This document shows positions 1-6,426 of a stretch of 16,769 bases of DNA, piece by piece. The position numbers and the translations under genes were made by a program. The notes below the pieces were generated by a model. It made no database searches and was not told the origin of the DNA. It saw nothing but the letters and a program-made list of their open reading frames with translations. Source of the stretch: Inquilinus sp. Lineage in GTDB: Bacteria; Pseudomonadota; Alphaproteobacteria; DSM-16000; Inquilinaceae. Where the stretch lies: assembly GCA_013003675.1 (NCBI GenBank), contig JABDIP010000407.1:1-16769 (forward strand). The letters run 5' to 3'. Every line of letters begins with the position of its first letter. The first letter of the stretch is position 1.

Positions 1-500
1 TTGCCGTTCGTATTGGCCGCATTCGGGGCAGGCTTCGGCTCGCTCTTCTCCTCGGCGCGAGGCTCGGCCTTGACCGCGGCCGGCTCGACGGCCGGGGTGG
101 CGGTCTCGACGGGCGCCGGCGGCGCAACAGGCTCGACTGCCTTCAGGACGGGCTTGGGTTCGACTTTTTCCTCGGCACGAAGCTCGGTCTTGACGGCCTT
201 GGGCTCGGCGGCCGGGGCAATAGTCTCAACCGGGGCCGGCTTGGCGATCGCGACAGGCTCGGCGACGACCTTTTTGGATTCGCTCCTCTTTTCGGCGCGG
301 ACCTCGGTCTTGACCGTGACCGGCTTGACGGCCGGGGCCATGGTCTCGACGGGCGCCGGCTTCGCGGTCGCGACGGGCTCGGCCATGGCCGGCTTCGGTG
401 CGCTCTTCTTCTTGGCGCTGAGCTTGGTCTTGGCCGCCTTCGGCTCGACGGCCGGGGCGGCGCGTTTGACCGGCGCCGGCTTGACGATCTCGACCGGCTT
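1..500. repeat. 120-bp tandem repeat inside the Lys/Ala/Pro-rich gene
   Basis: About four diverged copies with an exact 120-bp period (40 codons). The marker GCCGGC recurs ending at 120, 240, 360 and 480, and GGCTCGACGGCCGGGG-like blocks recur near 81, 201, 321 and 441. The reading frame is preserved in all copies. The repeat may continue left of the window. Confidence 0.85.
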
Positions 501-752
501 GGCGGCGACCGGCTTGACCGGGGCGCGGACCGCCTCGGCCTTCACGGCCGGCTTGACGGAATCCAGCGCCGCCAGCTTGACCGGGGCGGGCGCGGCCGGC
601 TGTGCCTTGATTACCGAGGCCTTGGTCACCGGCGTCGCGGGTGCCACCGCGACCTTCCGCGGTGTCTCGGTCGGCGCGTCGGTGCGGCGGGCGGTGCCGG
701 CCTTGGCGGGGCGGCGGGCGGACGCCTGCGCCGCAGGCTTTTTCGTTGCCAT
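1..752 (-). CDS. Lys/Ala/Pro-rich tandem-repeat protein, possible phasin (3' end outside window)
   Basis: Only the first 250 residues are in the window; the gene continues past the left edge. It begins MATKKPAAQASARRPAK and stays low-complexity throughout, rich in Ala, Lys, Pro, Val and Glu, with no hydrophobic segment, so it should be disordered and cytoplasmic. From about residue 85 it consists of 40-residue repeats built on KPAPVE-x3-PAV-x-PKAVKTELRAEEK. The ATG is preceded by a strong AGGAGG. Many alphaproteobacterial phasins (polyhydroxyalkanoate granule surface proteins) have such an N-terminal tail before a C-terminal Phasin_2 domain, and the upstream region carries TGC/GCA palindromes like those bound by the PHA regulator PhaR. 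The phasin call is therefore an inference, because the diagnostic C-terminus is not visible. A histone-H1-like or AlgP-like DNA-binding protein is the main alternative. Confidence 0.72.
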   Translation of the reverse strand, partial: MATKKPAAQASARRPAKAGTARRTDAPTETPRKVAVAPATPVTKASVIKAQPAAPAPVKLAALDSVKPAVKAEAVRAPVKPVAAKPVEIVKPAPVKRAAPAVEPKAAKTKLSAKKKSAPKPAMAEPVATAKPAPVETMAPAVKPVTVKTEVRAEKRSESKKVVAEPVAIAKPAPVETIAPAAEPKAVKTELRAEEKVEPKPVLKAVEPVAPPAPVETATPAVEPAAVKAEPRAEEKSEPKPAPNAANTNG

Positions 753-812
753 GAGAGGGACCTCCTCGACTATTCGGAACCGGTGGGGCGATTGCGAGCC
801 GGGGTTCCAGTG

Positions 813-831
813 GGCACTGCAACACAGTGCC
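813..831. promoter_or_regulatory. Perfect 7-bp inverted repeat GGCACTG-N5-CAGTGCC upstream of the repeat-protein gene
   Basis: A second TGC/GCA-type dyad between the predicted promoter and the gene start. It could be an extra operator, perhaps for PhaR, or a 5' UTR hairpin in the transcript. Confidence 0.35.
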
Positions 832-847
832 GCTCGCGTCGAGCGTA

Positions 848-876
848 GTTCTAGCAATTCGATTGCTGCAGTGCAA
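848..876 (-). promoter_or_regulatory. Predicted sigma70-type promoter of the repeat-protein gene
   Basis: Read on the minus strand: -35 TTGCAC (871-876), 17-nt spacer, -10 TAGAAC (848-853, four of six consensus bases). The -35 is weak, but spacing and position are right for the gene starting at 752. The palindromes at 853-867 and 863-876 cover the spacer and -35, which would suit a repressor. Confidence 0.35.
853..876. promoter_or_regulatory. Overlapping TGC/GCA palindromes, candidate PhaR operator
   Basis: AGCAAT-N3-ATTGCT (853-867, perfect) overlaps TTGC-N6-GCAA (863-876). PhaR proteins of PHA-producing alphaproteobacteria bind TGC/GCA-rich dyads upstream of phasin genes. The assignment rests on this resemblance and on the position over the predicted promoter. 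Confidence 0.4.
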
Positions 877-912
877 CAAAAATGGCCATGGGCAGAGGCG
901 GAGCGCGGTACC

Positions 913-1407
913 CTAGCCGGCGTGCTCGTAGCGCGTCGATCCGCCGGACCTCGGCAGGCTGAGGCTGCCCGAATCGCCGAACCGCAGGCGAAGGGAGCTG
1001 TCCCGCTCGACGAAGGCCTGCCCGTCGAGAGCGTAGTCGATCGAGTCGCGACCGGGCAGGTCGAACAGGATACGGGCCACCTGCAGCAGGCTGGTGGAGG
1101 CGTCGACGACGACCACCTCCTCGCCGAGCATCGGGATCAGCGTCGCCCGGTTGTTGGCGCCGCTGGCGAAGGTGCGCCCGTTGAGGCCGAGATCGAAGGT
1201 GAAGCCGCTCATCGGCAGCGGGAAGGGGTTGGTGTTGCGGAACCGCAGGGTGAAGCGATAGCGCTGTTCGAGCGCGGTGGAGTCCAGGAGCTCGAAATTG
1301 ACCAGCGACACCTGCGGCGGCTCGACCAGCCGGCCGATCATATCGGTCGAGCAGCCGCCGACCAGCAACAGGGCGAGGAAGAGAAACGGGCGGGCGAACA
1401 AGCGCAT
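913..1407 (-). CDS. LEA14-like (LEA type 2 / WHy domain) lipoprotein
   Basis: A 164-residue protein. Residues 1-18 are a lipoprotein signal (basic MRLFARP, then a hydrophobic FLFLALLLV stretch) ending in the lipobox V-G-G-C with Cys19, so the mature protein should be lipid-anchored, in a cell-envelope membrane. The body has the LEA-2/WHy pattern: PPQVSLVNFELLDST, then an alternating hydrophobic run RYRFTLRFRNTNPFPLPMSGFTFDL, where the N-T-N-P-x-P segment is typical. The family is small and bacterial members are mostly uncharacterised; some are linked to desiccation or envelope stress. The ATG at the signal peptide was chosen because the open frame extends upstream only through sequence antisense or out of frame to the SDR gene. 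The ribosome binding site is weak. It lies 134 bp downstream of the SDR gene and may be read through from the iol operon or have its own promoter. Confidence 0.8.
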   Translation of the reverse strand: MRLFARPFLFLALLLVGGCSTDMIGRLVEPPQVSLVNFELLDSTALEQRYRFTLRFRNTNPFPLPMSGFTFDLGLNGRTFASGANNRATLIPMLGEEVVVVDASTSLLQVARILFDLPGRDSIDYALDGQAFVERDSSLRLRFGDSGSLSLPRSGGSTRYEHAG

Positions 1408-1480
1408 GAAGCCTCGGCCTGAGCGGTTGCGGTGATGGCGGCGCGCCGGCACCCGGCCGGGCACCGCTTTCGCGACGACC

Positions 1481-1509
1481 CCATCATCGCGGCAATGATG
1501 GCGATTTTT
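1481..1509 (+). repeat. Inverted repeat CCATCAT-N7-ATGATGG followed by T5 on the plus strand
   Basis: A perfect 7-bp stem (1481-1487 with 1495-1501) with a 7-nt loop, followed by TTTTT at 1505-1509. It resembles a short intrinsic terminator read on the plus strand, but all nearby genes are on the minus strand, where the U-tract would be on the wrong side. It may simply be a dyad in the gap between the lipoprotein and SDR genes. Confidence 0.35.
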
Positions 1510-1541
1510 CGAATGACGCCGGTGCGGCGATCCGGGCGCCG

Positions 1542-2375
1542 CTACTCCGCCGCCTTCGGCGCCGGCATCGGCGGCGCGTCGTAGCAGCCCAGCACCGACT
1601 GGTCGAAATCGACGATCGAGCCGGTCATCAGGCCGGATTCGTCGCCGGCGAGGAAGGCGATGGCCCGCGCCACCTCGTCCGGCTTGATCAGCCGGCCGAA
1701 GGGCAAATCGGCCTCGGCCTTGTCCAGCCAGCCGTTCTCGGCCTGGTGATAGCGCTTCTGGATGCGGTCCTCGCCGGGCGTGTCGGTCCAGCCGATGTTC
1801 AGGCCGTTCACCCGGATCCGCTCGGGCATCAGCGAATAGGCGACGTTCCGGGTCAGCGTGGCCAAGGCGCCCTTCGACCCGGAATAGGCCGAGATGAAGG
1901 GCTGGCCGCCATGGCTCGACATGCTGATGACGTTGATCATGGCGCCGGCGATGCCTTCGCGCTGCATCACCTTGGCGGCGTCCTGCATCAGGAAGAAGGG
2001 GGCCCTGACATTCACCGCGAACATGCGGTCGAACAAATCGACCGTGGTGTCCCAGATGGTGCCGCGGTCGGTGATGCCGGCGGCGTTCACCAGCACGTCG
2101 ACGCGGCCATAGGCGCGGTCGGCGGCGGCCACCACCCGCCGCGCATCGTCGATCTTGCCGAGATCGGCCTGAACGAAGGCGGTGCGGCAGCCGGCCGTGG
2201 ATAGTTCGTGCGAAATCGCCTTGCCGCGCTCGGAGTTGCGGCCGCAGATCACCAGCCCGTCGCCGCCACGGGCCGCGAACAGCCGGGCGAAGGCCTCGCC
2301 CAGCCCCTGGGTGCCGCCGGTGACGACGGCGATTTTGCCGGCGAATTGCCGGGCGGTATCGGTAACCTCGGTCAT
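1542..2375 (-). CDS. SDR-family NAD(P)-dependent oxidoreductase, third gene of the iolDE operon
   Basis: A classical short-chain dehydrogenase/reductase of 277 residues. Visible motifs: TGGTQGLG (residues 19-26, dinucleotide binding), NAAG (97-100), and the catalytic set N122, S151, Y164 and K168 in YSGSK. The end of the Rossmann fold holds DxxxxxG-type packing and a loose C-terminal tail (PPMPAPKAAE). It starts 6 bp after iolE, with GGAG of its ribosome binding site inside the iolE stop region, so the two are almost certainly co-transcribed and perhaps translationally coupled. The substrate cannot be read from the sequence. The operon position suggests a cyclitol or inosose, for example another inositol isomer, or a downstream keto-sugar. 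R46 after beta-2 (CGRN) would favour NADP, but this is a weak indicator. Confidence 0.9.
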   Translation of the reverse strand: MTEVTDTARQFAGKIAVVTGGTQGLGEAFARLFAARGGDGLVICGRNSERGKAISHELSTAGCRTAFVQADLGKIDDARRVVAAADRAYGRVDVLVNAAGITDRGTIWDTTVDLFDRMFAVNVRAPFFLMQDAAKVMQREGIAGAMINVISMSSHGGQPFISAYSGSKGALATLTRNVAYSLMPERIRVNGLNIGWTDTPGEDRIQKRYHQAENGWLDKAEADLPFGRLIKPDEVARAIAFLAGDESGLMTGSIVDFDQSVLGCYDAPPMPAPKAAE

Positions 2376-2381
2376 GCCCGC

Positions 2382-3281
2382 TCACTCCACGATGGTAAAG
2401 CCCGCCTCGGTGAAGACGCGGACCAGATGGTCGTGCCCCATCCTGGCATATTCCAGCGGCGGTGCCTTGACCGGATCCTGCTCCGCCTCCACCACCACCC
2501 AGCCTTCATAGTCGATTTCCGCCAGCGCGCGGGCGAAGGCGGCGAAATCGATGCAGCCGTCGCCGGGCACGGTGAACACGCCTTCCAGGACGGCATCCAG
2601 GAATGAGCTGTCGGCAGTGCGGCACTGGTCCAGGATCTCGGCGCGGATGTCCTTGCAATGCACGTGGTTGATGCGCCTGCCATGCCGCAGTGTCACCGCC
2701 AGCGGGTCGTCGCCGGCATAGGTCAGATGGCCGGTGTCGAGCAGCAGCCCGACCGCCTCGCCGGTATTCGCCATCAGCAGGTCGACCTCATGCGCCCGCT
2801 CGATGACCGTGCCCATATGGTGGTGATAGGCCATCGCCACGCCGCGTTGGGCAAGGTGTTCTGCCAGTTCGGTCAGCTTGCGGCCATAGGCCGGGAAATC
2901 CTCCTCCGCCAGGCGCGGCCGCCGGCTGACCGGCGTGTCCTGCTTCGCCTGTGCCGTGCCGGTGGTCTCGGCATAGACGATCACCGGCGCGCCGAGCGCC
3001 TTGAAGGTCGCCAGTTGCTGCTCGATGCGTTCCTTCTCCTGCTCGACCGAATAGGTCAGCAACTCGCCGGAGAACCAGCCGGAGACCAGTTTCAGTTCGT
3101 GCCGCGCCAGGATGGGGCCGAGCACCTCGGCGTCCATCGGGAATTTCACCCCGGTCTCGGTACCGCTGAAACCGGCCTCGCGGCTCTCCGCCAGGCAGGT
3201 CTCCAGCGGGATGTCACCGCCCAGATACGGCAGGTCGCTGTTCGACCAGCCGATCGGCGCGACGCCCAGACGGATCGCCAT
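2382..3281 (-). CDS. iolE: Inosose dehydratase (2-keto-myo-inositol dehydratase)
   Basis: Dehydrates 2-keto-myo-inositol (scyllo-inosose) to 3D-(3,5/4)-trihydroxycyclohexane-1,2-dione, the second step of myo-inositol catabolism, in the cytosol. The 299-residue product opens with LGVAPIGWSNSDLPYLGG, the family hallmark (LG-x-APIGW-x-N-x-DLP-x-LGG). It then shows the xylose-isomerase-like TIM-barrel metal and active-site segments YHHHMGT (152-158), LLLDTGH (179-185), HVHCKD (206-211) and VVVEAEQDP near the C-terminus. The ATG at 3281 was chosen over an in-frame ATG 99 bp upstream because the family starts here, GGGAG lies just upstream, and the longer form would overlap iolD. It follows iolD by 4 bp. 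Length matches the family. Confidence 0.95.
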   Translation of the reverse strand: MAIRLGVAPIGWSNSDLPYLGGDIPLETCLAESREAGFSGTETGVKFPMDAEVLGPILARHELKLVSGWFSGELLTYSVEQEKERIEQQLATFKALGAPVIVYAETTGTAQAKQDTPVSRRPRLAEEDFPAYGRKLTELAEHLAQRGVAMAYHHHMGTVIERAHEVDLLMANTGEAVGLLLDTGHLTYAGDDPLAVTLRHGRRINHVHCKDIRAEILDQCRTADSSFLDAVLEGVFTVPGDGCIDFAAFARALAEIDYEGWVVVEAEQDPVKAPPLEYARMGHDHLVRVFTEAGFTIVE

Positions 3282-3285
3282 CGAC

Positions 3286-5130
3286 CTACACTCCCACCCG
3301 CTGATTCGCCCGCGTCCGCTCGTGTTCGGCCTGCGCCTCGCGCACCTCCGCCCGCTCGCTGACCTGCGGCACCCCGACATCCCACCACGCGTCGCCCGGA
3401 GTCCAGGTATAGGGATCGGTCTTGATGACGATCACATAGGTTCCGCGTGCCGCCTTGGCCCGCTTGAATGCCTCATCCAAGCCGTCGAGCTCCTCGACGA
3501 TCTCGGCGACCGCCCCCATCGATTCCGCGTGTGAGGCGAAGTCGACCGTGACCTGCTTCTCGATCCGGCAATCGGCGATCAAATTGTTGAACGACTTGCC
3601 GCCCTTGAAGTTCTGCAGCCGGTTGATGACCGCGAAGCCGCCATTGTCGCAGACCACGACGATCAGCTTATGGCCGGTCAGCACCGTGCTGTAGATGTCG
3701 GAGTTCAGCATCAGGTACGACCCGTCGCCGGTGAACACGATCACCTCGCGGTCCGGATCGGCCATCTTGGCGCCCCAGCCGCCGGCGATCTCGTAGCCCA
3801 TGCAGGAGAAGCCGAATTCGCAGTCGAAACTGCCGACCGACTTCGCCTTCCAGTTCTTGGCCAGCTCGCCGGGCAGGCCGCCGGCCGCGGTCAGCGCCAG
3901 ATCGGTCGGCCCGGCGGCCGCGTTGATGATGCCGACCACCTGAGCGTAGGAGGGCAGCTCCGTATTGCTCGGGCCGGTGCGCTGCGCGACGGTCTCGTTC
4001 CAGCCGGCGTATTCCGTCGCCGCGCGGTCGATCCAGGCGCCGGGCCCGCGCCACTCGCCGAGCGCCGCCGACAGCTCGGCCAGCCCGGCCCGGGCATCGG
4101 CGACCAATGCCAGGGAGCGGTGCTTGGTGGCATCGAACCGCGCCGCGTTCAGCGCGATCAGCCGGACCTCAGGATTCTGGAACACCGACCACGAACCGGT
4201 GGTGAAATCCTGCAGCCGGGTGCCGACCGCCAGGACGACATCGGCTTCCGCCGCCAGGGCGTTCGCCGAGGCGGAGCCGACGACGCCGATCGGCCCGGCG
4301 TTCAGTTCATGGTCGTGGGTCAGCGCCGCACGGCCGGCGATAGTCTCGACCACCGGTACGCCATGCTGCTCGGCGAAGGCGGCCAGCTCCGCCGTCGCCA
4401 GGGAATAGTGCACGCCGCCACCGGCGATCAGCAGCGGCTTCTTCGCCGTCTTCAGCAGCGCCGCCGCCTCGGCCAGGGCATCGGCGTCGGGGCGCGGCCG
4501 GGGCGCCCGGTGCACCCGCGGCTCGAAGAACACCGCCGGATAGTCGAAGGCCTCCCCTTGCACGTCCTGCGGCAGGGCGAGGAAGGCCGGGCCGCAATCG
4601 GCCGGGCTCAACAGCGTCGCCACCGCCTGCGGCAGCGATTGCAGCAGTTGCGACGGCCGGGTGATGCGGTCCCAATAGCGCACCACCGGCTTGAAGGCGT
4701 CGTTCACCGTCATCGTCGGGTCGCCGAAATGCTCGACCTGCTGCAGCACCGGGTCGGGCACCCGGTTGGCGAATGTGTCGCCGGACAGCATCAGCACCGG
4801 CAGCCGGTTGGCGTGGGCGACACCGGCGGCGGTGATCATGTTGGTGGCGCCGGGGCCGATCGAACTGGTGCAGACCATGATCTGCCGCCGCCGCCTGGCC
4901 TTGGCGAAACCGACCGCGGCCAAGCCCATCGACTGCTCGTTCTGGCCGCGCCAGGTCGGCAGCCGGTCGCCCGCCGCCTCCAGCGCCTCGCCCAGGCAGG
5001 TGACATTGCCGTGGCCGAAGATCGCGAAGGCGCCGGCGAACAGCGGCGCTTCCTGGCCGTCGATCATCGTGCGCTGGGCGCACAGATAGCGCACCAGCGC
5101 CTGGGCCATTGTCAGGCGGACGGTCTTCAT
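3286..5130 (-). CDS. iolD: 3D-(3,5/4)-trihydroxycyclohexane-1,2-dione acylhydrolase
   Basis: A thiamine-diphosphate enzyme that opens the inositol ring, hydrolysing 3D-(3,5/4)-trihydroxycyclohexane-1,2-dione to 5-deoxy-D-glucuronate. The 614-residue product has the three-domain ThDP layout: an N-terminal PYR domain with the catalytic glutamate in RGQNEQSM (E65); a central domain around residues 200-340; and a C-terminal PP domain with GDG (468-470) followed about 26 residues later by CDN (494-496), the Mg/ThDP motif. Length is typical of IolD. The start MKTVRLTMAQALVRYL has an excellent GGGAGGAAG ribosome binding site. The frame stays open upstream to 5385, but that would run through the promoter into iolG. 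It is the first gene of iolD-iolE-SDR and divergent from iolG. Confidence 0.95.
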   Translation of the reverse strand: MKTVRLTMAQALVRYLCAQRTMIDGQEAPLFAGAFAIFGHGNVTCLGEALEAAGDRLPTWRGQNEQSMGLAAVGFAKARRRRQIMVCTSSIGPGATNMITAAGVAHANRLPVLMLSGDTFANRVPDPVLQQVEHFGDPTMTVNDAFKPVVRYWDRITRPSQLLQSLPQAVATLLSPADCGPAFLALPQDVQGEAFDYPAVFFEPRVHRAPRPRPDADALAEAAALLKTAKKPLLIAGGGVHYSLATAELAAFAEQHGVPVVETIAGRAALTHDHELNAGPIGVVGSASANALAAEADVVLAVGTRLQDFTTGSWSVFQNPEVRLIALNAARFDATKHRSLALVADARAGLAELSAALGEWRGPGAWIDRAATEYAGWNETVAQRTGPSNTELPSYAQVVGIINAAAGPTDLALTAAGGLPGELAKNWKAKSVGSFDCEFGFSCMGYEIAGGWGAKMADPDREVIVFTGDGSYLMLNSDIYSTVLTGHKLIVVVCDNGGFAVINRLQNFKGGKSFNNLIADCRIEKQVTVDFASHAESMGAVAEIVEELDGLDEAFKRAKAARGTYVIVIKTDPYTWTPGDAWWDVGVPQVSERAEVREAQAEHERTRANQRVGV

Positions 5131-5214
5131 GGCTGCTTCCTCCCGCGGATCGGACGATTCTTGCTGTGTGGATCGGCGGGACGATGCGGTGGTCCGGGGC
5201 CGATCGAATTCGAC

Positions 5215-5220
5215 ATTATG
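5215..5220 (-). promoter_or_regulatory. iolD: Possible -10 element of the iolD operon
   Basis: CATAAT on the minus strand (five of six consensus bases), about 85 bp before the iolD start. No convincing -35 was found at 16-18 bp, which would suit an activated or weak promoter. The candidate operator at 5220-5233 abuts it. Confidence 0.3.
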
Positions 5221-5233
5221 CGATTTCTGTTCC
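5220..5233. promoter_or_regulatory. Imperfect IolR-type site (GCGA-N6-TTCC)
   Basis: One half-site of the GGAA-N6-TTCC operator known for RpiR-type IolR of Caulobacter and Sinorhizobium is intact; the other has two mismatches. It lies directly upstream of the possible iolD -10. Weak alone, but a better copy sits 30 bp away. Confidence 0.3.
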
Positions 5234-5249
5234 ATGCAAAAGCCAGAAT

Positions 5250-5263
5250 GCAATAAACGTTCC
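5250..5263. promoter_or_regulatory. Near-match IolR operator (GCAA-N6-TTCC) between iolD and iolG
   Basis: GCAATAAACGTTCC differs at one of the eight GGAA/TTCC positions and shares the ACGTTCC right half of the recalled Caulobacter consensus. It lies in the divergent promoter region, as expected for repression of both directions, and its centre is 30 bp (about three helical turns) from the centre of the site at 5220-5233. Confidence 0.5.
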
Positions 5264-5291
5264 TTGCTGCTAATCTGACGCGCAGCAAGGA
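5261..5291. promoter_or_regulatory. Perfect 10-bp inverted repeat TCCTTGCTGC-N11-GCAGCAAGGA
   Basis: Arms at 5261-5270 and 5282-5291. It overlaps the right half of the neighbouring IolR-like site and ends 38 bp before iolG. Either an operator for a dimeric regulator or a hairpin in the iolG leader RNA; the sequence does not decide which. Confidence 0.6.
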
Positions 5292-5329
5292 GTATGGCCG
5301 CGTCCGGCGGATCAAACGGGGAGGATGAA

Positions 5330-6328
5330 ATGCTCGGATTTGCCTTGTTCGGAGCCGGCCGGATCGGCCGCATGCATGCCGACAATCTGGCCGCCAGCGC
5401 CGATGCGAAGCTGGTCTCGGTCTACGACGTGCACGGCCCCTCGGCCGATGCGGTGGCCGGCAAGCACGGGGCGACGGTGGCGCCGAGCGTCGCCGCGGCG
5501 CTCGACGACGGCGCGGTCGACGCGGTGCTGATCGCGTCTTCGACCGACACCCATGTCGATCTGATCACCGCCGCCGCCAAGGCCGGCAAGGCGATCCTGT
5601 GCGAGAAGCCGATCGACCTCGACAGCAGCCGGGTCGCCCGGTGCTGGCAGGATATCCGCGGCCTCGGCGTGCCGATCCAGATCGGCTTCAACCGCCGGTA
5701 CGACCCCAGCCACCGGGCCGTCGCCGAGGCGGTCCGGGCCGGCGAGATCGGCACCGTCGAGCAGGTCATCATCACCAGCCGCGATCCCGGCCCGCCGCCG
5801 GCCGACTACCTCAAGGTCTCCGGCGGCCTGTTCCGCGACATGATGATCCACGATTTCGATCTCGCCCGTTTCGTGCTGGGCGAGGAGCCGGTCGAGGTGT
5901 TCGCCACCGGCGACGCCCTGTTCGACGAGAACGCCCGCGCCCTCGGCGACGTCGACACGGCGATGGTGGTGATGCGCGCCGCTTCCGGCGCGCTGTGCCA
6001 CATCAACTGCTCGCGCCGTGCCGTGTTCGGCTACGACCAGCGGCTCGAGGCGTTCGGCAGCAGGGGCATGGTGCGCTCCCGCAACCGCCGCCCGACCACC
6101 GTCGAGCGCTACACCGAGACCGCCACCGGCACCCGCGACCCGCTGCTCAATTTCTTCATCGAGCGCTACCAGGAGGCCTATGTGGCGGAGATTGCCGATT
6201 TCATCGCCCGGGTCGAGAAGGGCGAACCGCTCGCCGTCACCTTCGAGGACGGCCAGAAGGCCCTGCTGCTCGCCGACGCGGCGAATGAGTCGCGGGCCAG
6301 CGGACGGGCGGTGAAGGTAGCGGGATAG
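5330..6328 (+). CDS. iolG: myo-Inositol 2-dehydrogenase (Gfo/Idh/MocA family)
   Basis: Oxidises myo-inositol to scyllo-inosose with NAD+, the first step of the pathway and the one feeding iolE. The 332-residue product has an N-terminal Rossmann fold (FGAGRIGRMHADN, residues 7-19) with D33 after beta-2, favouring NAD; the family EKP motif at 92-94 (K93 catalytic); GFNRRYDPSH (119-128); and the catalytic pair D170 and H174 in DMMIHDFD. These correspond to the Lys/Asp/His triad of Bacillus IolG. ATG 5330 follows a strong GGGGAGGA; the frame extends 12 codons upstream without a comparable site. It is transcribed divergently from iolD. Family members also accept chiro-inositol or glucose, so the exact isomer preference is uncertain, but the operon context supports inositol. 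Confidence 0.93.
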   Translation: MLGFALFGAGRIGRMHADNLAASADAKLVSVYDVHGPSADAVAGKHGATVAPSVAAALDDGAVDAVLIASSTDTHVDLITAAAKAGKAILCEKPIDLDSSRVARCWQDIRGLGVPIQIGFNRRYDPSHRAVAEAVRAGEIGTVEQVIITSRDPGPPPADYLKVSGGLFRDMMIHDFDLARFVLGEEPVEVFATGDALFDENARALGDVDTAMVVMRAASGALCHINCSRRAVFGYDQRLEAFGSRGMVRSRNRRPTTVERYTETATGTRDPLLNFFIERYQEAYVAEIADFIARVEKGEPLAVTFEDGQKALLLADAANESRASGRAVKVAG

Positions 6329-6345
6329 GTGGTTCAGCGCCATTC

Positions 6346-6362
6346 GCCGGGATGAACCCGGC
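6346..6362. terminator. Possible bidirectional stem-loop between iolG and the hydrolase gene
   Basis: GCCGGG-N5-CCCGGC, a perfect GC-rich 6-bp stem 17 bp after the iolG stop, in the 98-bp gap between convergent genes. There is no U-tract on either side, so any termination would be weak or factor-dependent. Confidence 0.35.
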
Positions 6363-6426
6363 CGATGGAAGTCGAAAATGCCAGGCCGCACGGCGCCCAC
6401 TCCGCCGCGCGGCCGGTTCCGTCAGG

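Noticed and set aside
1..1422. 473-codon plus-strand frame at the left edge
   Set aside because: Its repeats are the complement of the minus-strand Lys/Pro repeats. The minus frame has a strong ribosome binding site and phasin-like start, while the plus frame runs on through the lipoprotein gene in antisense.
3670..5256. Long plus-strand open frame (528 codons) opposite iolD
   Set aside because: An antisense shadow in high-GC DNA. The product is Arg/Gly/Gln-rich with no domain, while the opposite strand encodes a complete IolD with cofactor motifs.
5131..5385. Extended N-terminus for IolD (85 extra residues)
   Set aside because: It would run through the divergent promoter and into iolG. MKTVRLTMAQ has a strong ribosome binding site and matches family starts.
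5312..6400. 362-codon minus-strand frame opposite iolG
   Set aside because: Low-complexity Gly/Ala/Arg/His product with no motifs; the plus strand is a clear Gfo/Idh/MocA enzyme.
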